Below, piece by piece: positions 8,765 to 19,043 of a stretch of 64,000 nucleotides of DNA (positions within the stretch are counted from its first letter, which is position 1; every line of letters starts with the position of its first letter). Position numbers and translations under genes: made by a program. Origin of the DNA: CAVRUZ01 sp963724495 (GTDB lineage: Bacteria > Actinomycetota > Actinomycetes > Propionibacteriales > DAIQRJ01); the NCBI GenBank assembly GCA_963724495.1, contig CAVRUZ010000002.1:1240001-1304000 (forward strand). Direction: 5' to 3'. The notes under the pieces were generated by a model. It worked only from the letters and a program-made list of their open reading frames with translations, did no database searches and had not been told where the DNA came from.

Positions 8765-10759
8765 TCACCAGGTCAGTTCGAGCTGGGGGCTCTTGCTCCC
8801 ACTGGGCGGGACCTTGTACTTCTGCAGGACGTACTTGAGCAGGCTGGCCACGACCGGGGCGGCGGTGCCACCTCCGCTGGCACTGCGGTCGACGTTCTTG
8901 AGGTCCACATAGACCACGTAACGAGGGCTGTCGGCGGGAGCCACCGCTGCGAAGGAGACCGTGTAGTTGCGGTAGCAGCCGCAGTCGGAGTCCGCGCGCT
9001 GCGCGGTTCCGGTCTTGCCCGCTACGCGGTAGCCGTCGATGTGCGCCCTCTTGCCGAGGCCGGTCTCGGGCTCCGTGACCTGCTCCATGATGTCGAGCAC
9101 CGTGCGCGCGGTGGCACTGCTGACCACTCGGTTGGTCTTGGGAGCCGGTGCGGGCTCCAGGGTGCCGTCGTCGTTCACGTACCCCTTGATGAGCTGGGGC
9201 TCGATCCGCACTCCACCGTTGGCGACCGCCGCGATCGCGTTGGTCATCTGCAGTGCGCTCACGGAGACGCCTTGCCCGAACGAGATCGTGGCCCGCCCGA
9301 GGTCACTCCACGTCGAACCCGGCGGCATGATGCCCCTCGTCTGGCCGGGCAGCGGCAGCCCCGTCGGCTGGCCGATGCCGAAGGCCTTGAGGTAGCTGGC
9401 CTGCGTCGCCTTGGTCATCTCCTCGGCCGCGAGCAACGTGCCGATGTTGCTGGACTTCGCGATCGCTCCGGCGAAGGTCATCTTGAGATCGCCGTGCGAC
9501 CAGGCGTCCTTGATCCGCCAGCCGTTCCGGACGATGGTCCCCGGAACTTCCTCCCTGGTCTTGGTGGTCACCAGCCCCTGATCCAGCAGGGCGGCGGCCG
9601 TCAGGATCTTGAAGACCGAGCCGGGTTCGTAGGCGTCGGTGACCGGGCGATTCCGGCGTTCGTCGAGTGCCCTCTTCACGGCGGCGTCACCGGTGGAGCG
9701 GATCGGCTGGTTCGGGTCGAACGTCGGGGCGGTGGCCATCGCCACGATCTCGCCGGTCCGGACATCCAGCACGACCGCGTCGCCGCTCTCCGCCTTGTTC
9801 TCCTTCACCGCGGCGGCCACCAGCTGCTGGGCCTGGAACTGCACGTCGGCGTCGATCGTGAGCTGGACGGTGCGTCCGGGCTTCGGTGCGACCTCGGAGG
9901 AGTCGCCGTACGGCAGGGCGGGCCCATCGGCCGACACCTCGTACGTCCGGTGACCTGGGGTGCCGGCGAGCGTTGCGTTCAGGCTCTGCTCCAGACCGCC
10001 GAGCCCGCGGCCTTCACCGCCGAGGAAGCCGATGACGTTCGAGGCCACCGAACCGTTGGGATAGAAGCGGTAGGGATCGGCTTCGGTGAACACGCCGGTG
10101 AGGTTGGCCGCGGCCATGGCCGCGCGGACCTCGCGCCAGGTTCCTTGGGTGACCTTCTTCTTCAGGTATACGAATCGCGTGCCTGGCTTGGTCAACTTGG
10201 CGTAGACGTCAACGTCGTCCAGACCCAGCGGTCCGGCGACGATCCCGGCGACCTGCGCAGCATGGGGCGTGGTCAGGACCGGATCGGCGGCGACTGCCAC
10301 CGTGTTGGTGGTGCTGGCCAGCGCTACACCGTTGGCGTCCAGAATCCCGCCGCGCGACGCGGCGATCTCGACGGTCCGCAGCCGGTTGGCCGTTGCGGCG
10401 GCCGCGTAGGCACCCGAGTCGATGCCCTGCAACTGGATGAGGCGGCCGGCGAAGATGCTGATGACGAACGCGATCACCAGGAAGGTGGCGCGCAGGCGAC
10501 GGTGTGCCGACCCCAGGCGCAGCGTGTGCGGGCGCCGTCGAGCACGGCGGCGGGGCGCCGGCCGGGTGGCAGCTGCCGGCCGACGGCGCGGCGCTGGAGC
10601 GGCGGCACGACCGGCAGTCTGCTGCCTGGCCCGCGGTTGGCCGGCGCGTGGCGCAGTCCGGCGCGATGTCGGGACAGCGCCCGGGGTGCCAGGAGTCCTG
10701 CTGGTGCGGCGGGGCTTCGGCGGTACCCCGCGTCGGCTGGGCTGGCGGCGATCGGTCAC
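8765..10759 (-). CDS. ftsI: Septal peptidoglycan transpeptidase FtsI/PbpB
   Basis: Class B penicillin-binding protein that cross-links septal wall together with FtsW. The 664-residue protein starts with a long basic, proline-rich cytoplasmic tail (about 95 residues). A single membrane anchor (ATFLVIAFVISIFAGRLIQL) and the dimerisation domain follow. The transpeptidase domain has the active-site SVFK (in YEPGSVFKILTAA), SSN and KTGT (AGKTGTAQR) motifs. The start overlaps the ftsL-like stop as ATGA. The basic tail is typical of actinobacterial PbpB. Confidence 0.96.
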   Translation of the reverse strand: MTDRRQPSRRGVPPKPRRTSRTPGTPGAVPTSRRTAPRAGQPRARQQTAGRAAAPAPRRRPAAATRPAPRRRARRRPHTLRLGSAHRRLRATFLVIAFVISIFAGRLIQLQGIDSGAYAAAATANRLRTVEIAASRGGILDANGVALASTTNTVAVAADPVLTTPHAAQVAGIVAGPLGLDDVDVYAKLTKPGTRFVYLKKKVTQGTWREVRAAMAAANLTGVFTEADPYRFYPNGSVASNVIGFLGGEGRGLGGLEQSLNATLAGTPGHRTYEVSADGPALPYGDSSEVAPKPGRTVQLTIDADVQFQAQQLVAAAVKENKAESGDAVVLDVRTGEIVAMATAPTFDPNQPIRSTGDAAVKRALDERRNRPVTDAYEPGSVFKILTAAALLDQGLVTTKTREEVPGTIVRNGWRIKDAWSHGDLKMTFAGAIAKSSNIGTLLAAEEMTKATQASYLKAFGIGQPTGLPLPGQTRGIMPPGSTWSDLGRATISFGQGVSVSALQMTNAIAAVANGGVRIEPQLIKGYVNDDGTLEPAPAPKTNRVVSSATARTVLDIMEQVTEPETGLGKRAHIDGYRVAGKTGTAQRADSDCGCYRNYTVSFAAVAPADSPRYVVYVDLKNVDRSASGGGTAAPVVASLLKYVLQKYKVPPSGSKSPQLELTW

Positions 10760-11211
10760 CGGTCTCCCCTCGCCGCGGTGGCCGGCTTCTTGGTCGTGGC
10801 CGGCTTCGCGCTCCTGGGCTTGGTCGCGGCTTGCGGGTCGCCGAGAACCTTGGAGTCGGAGAGCCGGAGGAAGCCGGGGTTGGGGTTGGGCACCATGCCC
10901 AGCGCACCTGCCCGCTGAGTGACCTCACCCGGTGACGAGAGCTGCTGCACCTGTCGCTGCAGGTCGCCCTGCTGCTCGGCGAGCAGCTGGTTGTCCTGCT
11001 GAAGGCGCCCGGCCTCGAAGGCGCCGGACTGCAGCGAGGTGTTCACGAGCAGTAGCCCCACGAGCCCAGCCGCCACCAGGAAGACGATGAGCAGCGCGAA
11101 CGGCAGTCGTCCCGACTCGCGGGGCAACCGGTTGACCAGCCGGAGCGGCCGGGCGCTGGTGCGCGTGCCCTCGAACCGTGGTCGCACCGTGGTGGCTGTG
11201 CTCGAGCTCAT
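10756..11211 (-). CDS. FtsL-like bitopic division protein
   Basis: 151 residues: a basic cytoplasmic N-terminus, one transmembrane helix at about residues 36-60 (LPFALLIVFLVAAGLVGLL), then a short coiled coil rich in Q and L (LQQDNQLLAEQQGDLQRQV). The tail contains LGMVPNPNPGFLRL, common in actinobacterial FtsL-like proteins, and a Lys/Ala/Pro-rich end. The position between rsmH and ftsI is the canonical ftsL slot. Inferred role: scaffold for the FtsQLB/FtsWI complex. Primary sequence of FtsL is poorly conserved, so the call rests on topology and location. Overlaps both neighbours by four bases. Confidence 0.85.
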   Translation of the reverse strand: MSSSTATTVRPRFEGTRTSARPLRLVNRLPRESGRLPFALLIVFLVAAGLVGLLLVNTSLQSGAFEAGRLQQDNQLLAEQQGDLQRQVQQLSSPGEVTQRAGALGMVPNPNPGFLRLSDSKVLGDPQAATKPRSAKPATTKKPATAARGDR

Positions 11212-12191
11212 GCGGCCTCCCTTGTCCGTTCCACCGCGCGTAGCCGGGCCGAGCGGGCGCGCGGGTTCGTGCTGGTCTCCTCGTCGGTCGGCCGTTCCGC
11301 ACCCCGGGTGAGCAACCGGAACCGCGGTTGGTGACTGTCGGGCACGGTCGGGACGCCGGCGGGTACGTCAGTGGTCGTGCGACGCGCGAACAGCTGCTTG
11401 GTGAGCCGGTCCTCGAGCGAGTGGTAGGCGAGCACGAGCACGCGGCCTCGCACATCAAGCGCGTCGAGCGCTGCCGGCAACGCCACCGTCAGGGCGTCGA
11501 GCTCGGCGTTCACCTCGATCCGCACCGCCTGGAACGTGCGCTTGGCGGGATGGCCACCGGTGCGGCGGGCCGCTGCGGGAACGCCTTCCTCGACGGCCCG
11601 GACCAGGTCGGCCGTCGTGCGCATCCGCCCGGCCGCCCTGGCGACGACGATTCGGCGGGCGATGCGCGGTGCGAACCTCTCCTCGCCGTAGCGGCGAAGG
11701 ATCTCGACCAGCTTGGCCTCCGGGTAGGTGGTGAGCACGATCTCGGCTGACAGCTCGGCGGTCGGGTCCATCCGCATGTCGAGGGCGACGTCGCGTCGGT
11801 AGGCGAACCCACGGTCGTCGTCGTCGAGTTGGAGGGAGGACACACCCAGGTCGAACAAGGCGGCGGCGATCCGGCCGATGCCGAGATCGGCCAGCAGCCG
11901 CGGCAACTCGTCGAACGTCGCGTGGACCAGGTGGATGCGGTCGGCATACGGGGCCAGCCGCTCGGTGGCGAGAGCCAACGCTTGCGGGTCGCGGTCGATG
12001 CCGACGAGGTGTGCCCGCGGGCAGTGCTGCAGGAGGTCGAAGCTGTGGCCCGCCAGCCCGAGCGTCGCGTCGACCAGCACGGCACCGTCTCCCTCGAGAG
12101 CCGGCGCGAGGAGTTCGCGGACCCGAGCGAGCAGTACCGGCCTATGTTGCGGTACCGGGTCGTGCCGTCCTGGCCCGGGTGTGTGTGTCAC
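11208..12191 (-). CDS. rsmH: 16S rRNA (cytosine1402-N4)-methyltransferase RsmH (MraW)
   Basis: Methylates C1402 of 16S rRNA using SAM. The 327-residue product has the N-terminal HRPVLLARV motif, the SAM loop DATLGLAGHS, GIDRDPQAL, FDLGVSSLQLDD and the C-terminal VLAYHSLEDR segment, in family order. The usual glycine-rich loop reads LGLAGHS instead of the commoner TxGxGGH, a mild variation. The start is GTG 12191, six bases after the small membrane ORF upstream. It sits at the head of the long overlapping run of dcw genes. Confidence 0.95.
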   Translation of the reverse strand: MTHTPGPGRHDPVPQHRPVLLARVRELLAPALEGDGAVLVDATLGLAGHSFDLLQHCPRAHLVGIDRDPQALALATERLAPYADRIHLVHATFDELPRLLADLGIGRIAAALFDLGVSSLQLDDDDRGFAYRRDVALDMRMDPTAELSAEIVLTTYPEAKLVEILRRYGEERFAPRIARRIVVARAAGRMRTTADLVRAVEEGVPAAARRTGGHPAKRTFQAVRIEVNAELDALTVALPAALDALDVRGRVLVLAYHSLEDRLTKQLFARRTTTDVPAGVPTVPDSHQPRFRLLTRGAERPTDEETSTNPRARSARLRAVERTREAA

Positions 12192-12197
12192 GTCGAC

Positions 12198-12350
12198 TCA
12201 GCCGATCAGCTGAGCGAGGGCGGAGAGGACGACGACCGTGACCCCGCAGAGCAGGAGGGTGGAGCCGGCCACGACGGCACTGGTGCGCAACTCGTGCCGG
12301 AGCGGGCCGTTGCCTCGCTCGGCCTCTGTCGGTGCGCCACCGTCGTGCAT
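12198..12350 (-). CDS. Small predicted membrane protein between mraZ and rsmH (50 aa)
   Basis: Begins at ATG 12350, preceded by GAGGAG with a six-base spacer, a strong ribosome-binding site. The product is a short polar N-terminus (MHDGGAPTEAERGNG), then one hydrophobic helix (VVAGSTLLLCGVTVVVLSAL) ending at the stop six bases before rsmH. The open frame continues upstream without a better start. Function is unknown; it may be a division-linked membrane peptide or simply a coupling ORF. Spacing and the Shine-Dalgarno make translation likely, while a conserved role is uncertain. Confidence 0.6.
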   Translation of the reverse strand: MHDGGAPTEAERGNGPLRHELRTSAVVAGSTLLLCGVTVVVLSALAQLIG

Positions 12351-12719
12351 CTGCCACTCCTCGACCCGGCTGATCCGTGTGAGTTCGGCTTGTGCCGCTC
12401 GGCCCGGGTCGCGTCCGGGTCGACCGCACTCAACGGTCAGTCCTCGTAGCTCGTGCGTTCGGTACTCGGGACGTGCTGTTGTTCAGTCGCCGGTGTTCGT
12501 GCGGCCAGGTCTCCCACCGCCAAGTGGTGCAGGCCAGTCTGGCCTGCCGGCGCCCGCGTCTGCCAACGCGTTGGTGGCCGTAGGGCCGGCCCTGCCAGGC
12601 CGGATGCCCCTTCGATCTGCGGCTCTGGCGTCGGGGAAGAGCGTCAGAACCGCAGTGGCGGTGCGAGACCTCGCCGCGCGACCATGTCAATGACTGGCAT
12701 GTCGGCGACGAGCCGGGCG
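12351..12719 (-). other. Gap between mraZ and the small ORF; contains an inverted repeat
   Basis: No convincing gene is seen here. The stretch holds a perfect inverted repeat at 12530-12546 (CAGGCCAG-T-CTGGCCTG) and further GC-rich self-complementary sequence near 12575-12600 (GGGCCGGCCC). No T-run follows either one on the minus strand, so they are not standard terminators; they could fold in the mraZ-rsmH mRNA. A minus-strand frame at 12430-12690 is open but has no clear ribosome-binding site or recognisable protein. Confidence 0.4.
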
Positions 12720-13151
12720 TTACAAGATCCCGGGGAGGATCTCCTCGGAGAGATCCGCGAATTGCTGTTCCTGCTGCTGGCTGTACTGCTCCCAGGCGCT
12801 CTGGTCCCAGATCTCCAGCCGGTTCATCGCTCCGATCACCACGCAGTCACGGGTGAGGCCCGCGTACTGCCGCAGCATCGGTGGAATCGTGACCCTGCCC
12901 TGCTTGTCCGGCTGCTCGTCGCTGGCTCCGGCAAACAGCATCCGCAGGTAGTCCCTGGCGCTCTTGTTGGTGACGGGCGCTTCACGCATCTGCTCCGTGA
13001 ACTTTCCGAACCCCTCTATCGACCAGACCGTCAGACAGCGCTCCTGCCCCCGGGTGATCACCAGCCCGTCGGCCAGCTCATCGCGGTACTTCGCCGGCAG
13101 GAACAGGCGACCTTTCTCGTCGAGCTTGGGTTGGTGCGTACCCAGGAACAC
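12720..13151 (-). CDS. mraZ: Transcriptional regulator MraZ
   Basis: DNA-binding regulator of the dcw cluster, forming a ring of AbrB-like folds. 143 residues with two SpoVT/AbrB-like repeats: the first starts FLGTHQPKLDEKGRLFLPAKYR, and the second contains QGRVTIPPMLRQYAGL. GTG 13151 is preferred over an upstream frame (to 13235) because it follows AGGGAGGAG at good spacing and gives exactly the usual MraZ length. The upstream extension would run into the promoter repeats. Expected to autoregulate through the boxes at 13204-13230. Confidence 0.94.
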   Translation of the reverse strand: MFLGTHQPKLDEKGRLFLPAKYRDELADGLVITRGQERCLTVWSIEGFGKFTEQMREAPVTNKSARDYLRMLFAGASDEQPDKQGRVTIPPMLRQYAGLTRDCVVIGAMNRLEIWDQSAWEQYSQQQEQQFADLSEEILPGIL

Positions 13152-13203
13152 GGGTGCGCTCCTCCCTGTGCTCTTGTCGTAAGACCCTCGTCTCTCCATC
13201 TGC

Positions 13204-13230
13204 CTCCACTTTACTCCACAGCCCTCCACT
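13204..13230 (-). promoter_or_regulatory. MraZ box: three GTGGAG repeats at 10-bp spacing
   Basis: Read on the minus strand, GTGGAG occurs three times with exactly 10-bp periodicity (plus-strand CTCCAC at 13205, 13215 and 13225). Helically phased GTGG-type direct repeats upstream of mraZ are the known MraZ-binding arrangement. They overlap the candidate -35/-10 elements, consistent with repression. Confidence 0.85.
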
Positions 13231-13235
13231 GTCAA
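13208..13235 (-). promoter_or_regulatory. Candidate dcw promoter: TTGACA, 16 bp, TAAAGT
   Basis: On the minus strand TTGACA (13235-13230) and TAAAGT (13213-13208) are separated by 16 bp, a near-consensus housekeeping promoter. Transcription would begin about 13200, giving a leader of about 50 bases before mraZ. It is interleaved with the MraZ boxes. Confidence 0.65.
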
Positions 13236-13559
13236 TCACATCAGGCTGTTTTCGTGGGGACTTCCGGCCTGATCAGCCGTCGGGCAGCCTGGGAAATCCG
13301 CAGGTCAGCGAGGGTGCGGGGCGGAGTGGGAGCGAAGTGGTGCTCGCGTCACCGCTGCCGGTGACCGCGGCCCAGAAACCACGGCCGATGGCCGAACCGA
13401 AGGCTCGTCCAGAACGTCGCTTGCGGTAGCGGTTGGCTGCCCCTCCGACCGGCCACCACCGTCCGTGGTGGTGGAAGTGGTCACGCTTGGGCAGAATGCC
13501 GGACAGGCCGGTGACCACCACCGAAGCGATGCGACAGGGGCGCGACAGCGGTTGCGCAC
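13236..13559. other. Divergent intergenic region between mraZ and moxR
   Basis: About 320 bp without a supported gene. It contains an inverted repeat at 13453-13471 (CCACCAC, 5-base loop, GTGGTGG), about 100 bp before moxR, which could be an operator or a hairpin in the moxR leader. No clear promoter for moxR could be picked out. Confidence 0.4.
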
Positions 13560-14746
<1,187 letters not shown>

Positions 14747-14747
<1 letters not shown>

Positions 14748-16076
14748 TGCGCTGGCTGCTGCGCGCGTTCACCGGCCTCACCACTCGCGGGCGCGCGTTC
14801 GTCGCCGCGGGACTGGCGTTGGTCGTGAGCGCGTTCGTGGTCGGCAGCACACCGTTGCTGCGGGTGGCCCTGCTCGTGCTGATGCTGCCCGTGCTGGCAG
14901 CAGTGGTCGCGGCGCGATCCAGGGTGACGATCACTCCCGAGCGCAAGCTGGCCAGTCATCGCATCCCTGTCGGCGGCGGGACCGAGGTCCAGGTCCTCAT
15001 CGCCAACACCGGCCGGCTCCCCACCGGTGTACTCCTCGGCGAGGAGCAGGTTCCCTCGTCCCTCGGCCGGACGCAGCGGTTCGTGCTCGAGCGGATGTCG
15101 GCCAAGTGGAGCCACCGGATCCGCTACCAGGTGGGCGCCAACCTCCGCGGCCGGTACGCCATCGGCCCGCTGACCGTGCGGATGACCGATCCGTTCGGCA
15201 TGGTCGAACTGGGCTCGACGTTTCCGGCCATGGACACCCTCATCGTCGTGCCGCGGGTCATCTCGGTGCCGGCGTTCCCGCTGCCCGGCGAGCAGGCCAA
15301 CACCGGCGACAGCACGTCGCGCGCGATGACCTCTGTCGGGCGAGCAGGACCTCACCGTGCGGGAGTACCGCACCGGCGACGACCTGCGGCGGGTGCACTG
15401 GCGATCGACCGCGCGGCGTGGACAGATGATGGTCCGGCAGGAGGAACAGCCCTGGCGGGCGCGGGCCACGGTCCTCCTCGACACCCGGGAGAACGCGCAC
15501 CGCGGAGTCGGCGCCGCCTCGTCGCTGGAGTGGGCGGTCAGCGTGGCCGCCTCGATCGGCGTCCATCTGGCCGGCCGCGGCTACCAGGTCAACGTCGTCG
15601 ACGAGCACGGCCAGCTGATCTCCTCCGTCGCCGGCGTCCGCAGAGGCATCGTCGCCGAGCAGGCCGCACCCGGCGCGATCGCCGGCGGAGCGGAGATCAC
15701 CCTGCTGGACGCCCTCGCCCTCGTCCGCCCGTCCCGCCACCGTGGGCTCGGCGACCGCGAACTGCTCGGTGACTCCGACGCCCTCGGCCTGATGGTCGCC
15801 GTCACGGGCGAGCTCGACCACACCGACACCGACGCGCTCGTGCGGATGTCGCGGCAGACGACGGCGGCCATGGCGATCGTCGCCGACACCCGGGCGTGGT
15901 CGGCGGTCCGGACGAGCGACCCGACCGACATCCACCCGCTCACGGCGAGCACCTGCCGCCGGCTGCAGCTCGACGGGTTCCGGGCCGTGCCCGCCCCGCC
16001 GACCATGCCGCTCCCCCAGCTGTGGCAGGACCTCGTGCTGGCAGGACGTTCGGGTCGGCAGGCGATCCCGGCATGA
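14747..16076 (+). CDS. DUF58 domain protein, with an apparent +1 frameshift
   Basis: Companion of MoxR ATPases. The N-terminus carries two hydrophobic segments (residues about 20-60), then a beta-rich region. The DUF58 signature VREYRTGDDLRRVHWRSTARRG appears only after a change of frame; it is preceded by SRAMTSVG in the first frame and GEQDLT in the second. Removing one G of the GGG at 15338-15340 joins them as TSVGEQDLTVREY. The span is 3n+1 and the restored length 442 residues. The C-terminal half has a von Willebrand-like fold. The stop overlaps the transglutaminase start (ATGA). Likely a sequencing error. Confidence 0.88.
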
Positions 16077-18391
16077 GCCCAACCACCAGCGTCCCGATGC
16101 GGCTCTCGATCACCGGCGCACTCGCCACGATGCTGTGCAGCTTTGCGCTCACGCCGATCTTCGAGAACTCCGGCGGCTGGTTCTTCCGGACGGTGGCGGT
16201 GCTCTTCTGCTGTGTGGGAGCGGGAATCCTCCTTCGACGCATCGGTGTCCCCACTGTGCTGGCGGCGCTGGGCCAGTTCGTGGTGTTGGTGTACGTGCTG
16301 CTGGCCATGTCGAACTCGCAGACCTTCGCCTACGGGCTGGTCCCGACGCCCGCGACCCTGGAGGTGCTCGCGCTGCAGATGCGCATCGCGGGCGAGTACT
16401 CCATGGCCTACGCGGCCCCGGTGCCGAGCCAGCCCGACCTGATCCTGCTGGTGGTCATCTGCCTGTCGTTCGCGGGCTTCGTCGTCGACCTGATCGTGTC
16501 GAGCCTGCGGATGTCGGCCTGGGCGGGCCTGGTGCTGCTGAGCGTCTACAGCGTCCCGACCGCGCTTCAGGCGGGCTCGGTGAGCATGCTCGCGTTCGTC
16601 CTTGCGGCGCTGGGCTACATCCTCCTGCTGGCGGCAGACGGATCGTGGCGGATCCGCAGCTTCGGTCGGGCCGTCGGTCTGGGTACCCGCAGTGACCCGA
16701 ACACGCCCGGCGAGGAGGAGGAGGCCCGCGTCCCGCTGCTGGGCTCGACCGGACGGCGGATCGGCTTCGCCGCGGTCGCGCTGGCGGCGTTGGTCCCGCT
16801 GCTGCTGCCGACACTCACCGCGCGCTCCGGCGGTGGTGGCGACGGTGAGGGTGACGGCCCGAACACCCGGATGATCCAGGTGGCCGATCCCACCGTCGGC
16901 CTCAACCGTGACCTGCGCCGGGCCAACAATGTGGAGTTGTTCCGCTACACCGTCCAGACCGACGAGGGCGAGGACGGGAGGCCCGACTACCTGCGGATGG
17001 TCGTCCTCGACGACTTCACCGGCACCAGCTGGCGCGCGACCGCACGCGAGGTACCGAGCCGCAACTCGCTGGAGGAGTCGTCGAGCCTCCCGGTGGCACC
17101 GGGCCTGCTCACCTACCCCGATACCGGCGACCTGAACTACTCCTTCGAGATCGACGAGTCGTTCACATCGACCTGGCTTCCGCTCGCCTACCCAGCCAGG
17201 TCGGTCCAGGTCACCGGCGACTGGCGTTACGACGACGACACCTACGACGTGGTGGCCGCCGGTGACGGCCTGACGACCAGCGGCATCTCCTACACCGAGG
17301 ACGTGCCGGACAGCCAGCTGTCGATCGACCGGCTCAACGGGGCGGCGCCACCGCCGGCCGAGATCGGCGACCGCTACACCCAGGTCGGCCCGACGTCACT
17401 GCCGCCGGAGCTGGTGCAACTCGTCAACGACGTGGCGGGACGTGCGGGGGCGCAGGCATCGAACTATGCCAAGGCCGTGGCGATCCAGAACTACTTCCGG
17501 AGCGAGTACGAGTACTCCCTCGATCGGTCACCCGAGACCGGCACCGCAGCCCTGATGGGCTTCATCGAGGACAAGTCGGGCTACTGCCAGCAGTTCTCCG
17601 CGACGATGGCACTGATGGCGCGTTCCCTCGGGATCCCGGCCCGCGTGGTGGTGGGCTTCACTCCGGGCACTCGGGCAGCGGACGGGTCCTACGTGGTGCG
17701 GTCGCACGACGCGCACGCCTGGCCGGAGCTGTACTTCGCCGGATCTGGCTGGGTGCGGTTCGAGCCGACTCCGGCGGGCCGCACCGGTGAGCTGCCGTCG
17801 TGGGCCAACCCGACCGACCTGCAGAACCCCACATCCGCGACCGAGAGCCCCACCGCGACGGCGACTGGTGGTCCGAGCCAGGAAGAGATCGACAGGGCGA
17901 CCGCGGCACCTGGTGGCGGTGGGGTCGACGGACTCGACGAGGCGGCACCCTGGTGGCGCATGCCGCTGCTGGGTGGTGGCGGCACCGTGCTGGTGATCGC
18001 GGTCCTCGGGCCGGGTCTGGTCCGGTGGCTCCAGCGTCGGCGCCGGCTGACGGGGCACGACAACGTGGCGATGGCAAGCGAGCGGGCCTGGCAGGAACTG
18101 CTGGCCACCGCCGCCGACCTGGGCATCGCGACACCGGCCGATCGGACCGTGCGGCAGACCGCCGCTCTGCTCTCGCGCAACGCCGCGGGAGCCGAACAGG
18201 AACTGGCCGACCTGGCAGCCCTGGTGGAGCAGTCGCGGTACTCGTTGCGAGTGCCGACGGTGCGGATCGAGCGGGCCGGGCATCTCGCCCGGAAGGTGGT
18301 CACTGCGCTAGCGGCACCGATGAGCCGGGGTCAGCGGTTGCGGGCACGGATGCTGCCCGCGTCGCTGTTGCGGTCGGCCCGTAGGGGATAG
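16073..18391 (+). CDS. TgpA-like membrane transglutaminase
   Basis: 772 residues with about six N-terminal transmembrane helices, a large extracellular region holding a transglutaminase-like core, another helix near residue 640 and a C-terminal cytoplasmic segment (DUF4129-like). The catalytic triad is visible as Cys in KSGYCQQFSATMALMARSLG, His in SHDAHAWPELYF and Asp/Glu in VRFEPTPAG. A Thr/Ser-rich linker (NPTSATESPTATATGG) follows the core. It starts at ATG 16073, overlapping DUF58. The role is not defined; with MoxR/DUF58 it may act on surface proteins. Confidence 0.9.
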   Translation: MSPTTSVPMRLSITGALATMLCSFALTPIFENSGGWFFRTVAVLFCCVGAGILLRRIGVPTVLAALGQFVVLVYVLLAMSNSQTFAYGLVPTPATLEVLALQMRIAGEYSMAYAAPVPSQPDLILLVVICLSFAGFVVDLIVSSLRMSAWAGLVLLSVYSVPTALQAGSVSMLAFVLAALGYILLLAADGSWRIRSFGRAVGLGTRSDPNTPGEEEEARVPLLGSTGRRIGFAAVALAALVPLLLPTLTARSGGGGDGEGDGPNTRMIQVADPTVGLNRDLRRANNVELFRYTVQTDEGEDGRPDYLRMVVLDDFTGTSWRATAREVPSRNSLEESSSLPVAPGLLTYPDTGDLNYSFEIDESFTSTWLPLAYPARSVQVTGDWRYDDDTYDVVAAGDGLTTSGISYTEDVPDSQLSIDRLNGAAPPPAEIGDRYTQVGPTSLPPELVQLVNDVAGRAGAQASNYAKAVAIQNYFRSEYEYSLDRSPETGTAALMGFIEDKSGYCQQFSATMALMARSLGIPARVVVGFTPGTRAADGSYVVRSHDAHAWPELYFAGSGWVRFEPTPAGRTGELPSWANPTDLQNPTSATESPTATATGGPSQEEIDRATAAPGGGGVDGLDEAAPWWRMPLLGGGGTVLVIAVLGPGLVRWLQRRRRLTGHDNVAMASERAWQELLATAADLGIATPADRTVRQTAALLSRNAAGAEQELADLAALVEQSRYSLRVPTVRIERAGHLARKVVTALAAPMSRGQRLRARMLPASLLRSARRG

Positions 18392-18412
18392 GTACTGCGG
18401 GGGTGAGGGAGC

Positions 18413-18817
18413 TCAGCTCTCCTCGTCGCGGCGCCGGGACCAGCGCTCCTCGAACTTGTGCATGAGGCCACCGTCGTGATGTGCCTGCGGTTGCGCGGTC
18501 GCCGGGCGCGTGGCGGTCGCCGGCGCCGGGCGGCGCAGTGAGATCACGGCGAGGTAGGCGCAGGCCAGCATGATCGTGAACCCGACGAGTGCGACTCCCA
18601 TCATCAGCGGGGTATGGCGGGAGATCTGCGGTACGACGACGGCGGTGGACAGCACGGCTAATCCGGTTAGAACTCCGAGAATGCCGAGGACCAGTCTGCG
18701 GCGGGTAGCGGGACGGATGCGGGGGCCGCGGAACGACGAAGCGAACTTCGGGTCCTCGGCCTGCAGGGCGCGTTCCATCTGCTCGAGTACGCGCTGCTCG
18801 CGGTCCGACAGTGGCAT
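18413..18817 (-). CDS. DUF3040 family membrane protein
   Basis: 134 residues starting PLSDREQRVLEQMERAL, the hallmark of DUF3040, with an ASSFRG motif after it. Two transmembrane helices follow (about residues 43-60 and 71-92), then a basic tail. ATG is preceded by GGGCGGGG. Found widely in actinobacteria; function unknown. Convergent with the transglutaminase gene, with a 21-bp gap between the stops. Confidence 0.88.
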   Translation of the reverse strand: MPLSDREQRVLEQMERALQAEDPKFASSFRGPRIRPATRRRLVLGILGVLTGLAVLSTAVVVPQISRHTPLMMGVALVGFTIMLACAYLAVISLRRPAPATATRPATAQPQAHHDGGLMHKFEERWSRRRDEES

Positions 18818-19043
18818 GGGTCCCCGCCCTTCGTCTGTTCGGGCGCCCGGTCGGGCTGCCGGCCGACAGCCAGTGTGGCCAGAGACATCCCAGCCACGCT
18901 GGGGTTCAGTTTAGGGCTGATCGTTCAATGCGCCAGACCACGGCGATCACGGTTGGGCGACAGGTCCTCCGAGCGGGTCGCAGGCAGCCCGACGGTTGTC
19001 CGATTAGCGGTGTTTTGCCCATCTAGCCCAGAGCGTTTCCCGG

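Noticed and set aside
12430..12690. 86-codon minus-strand frame in the mraZ-rsmH gap
   Set aside because: No ribosome-binding site, Arg/His/Trp-rich composition without a recognisable fold; the small ORF at 12198-12350 has much better signals.
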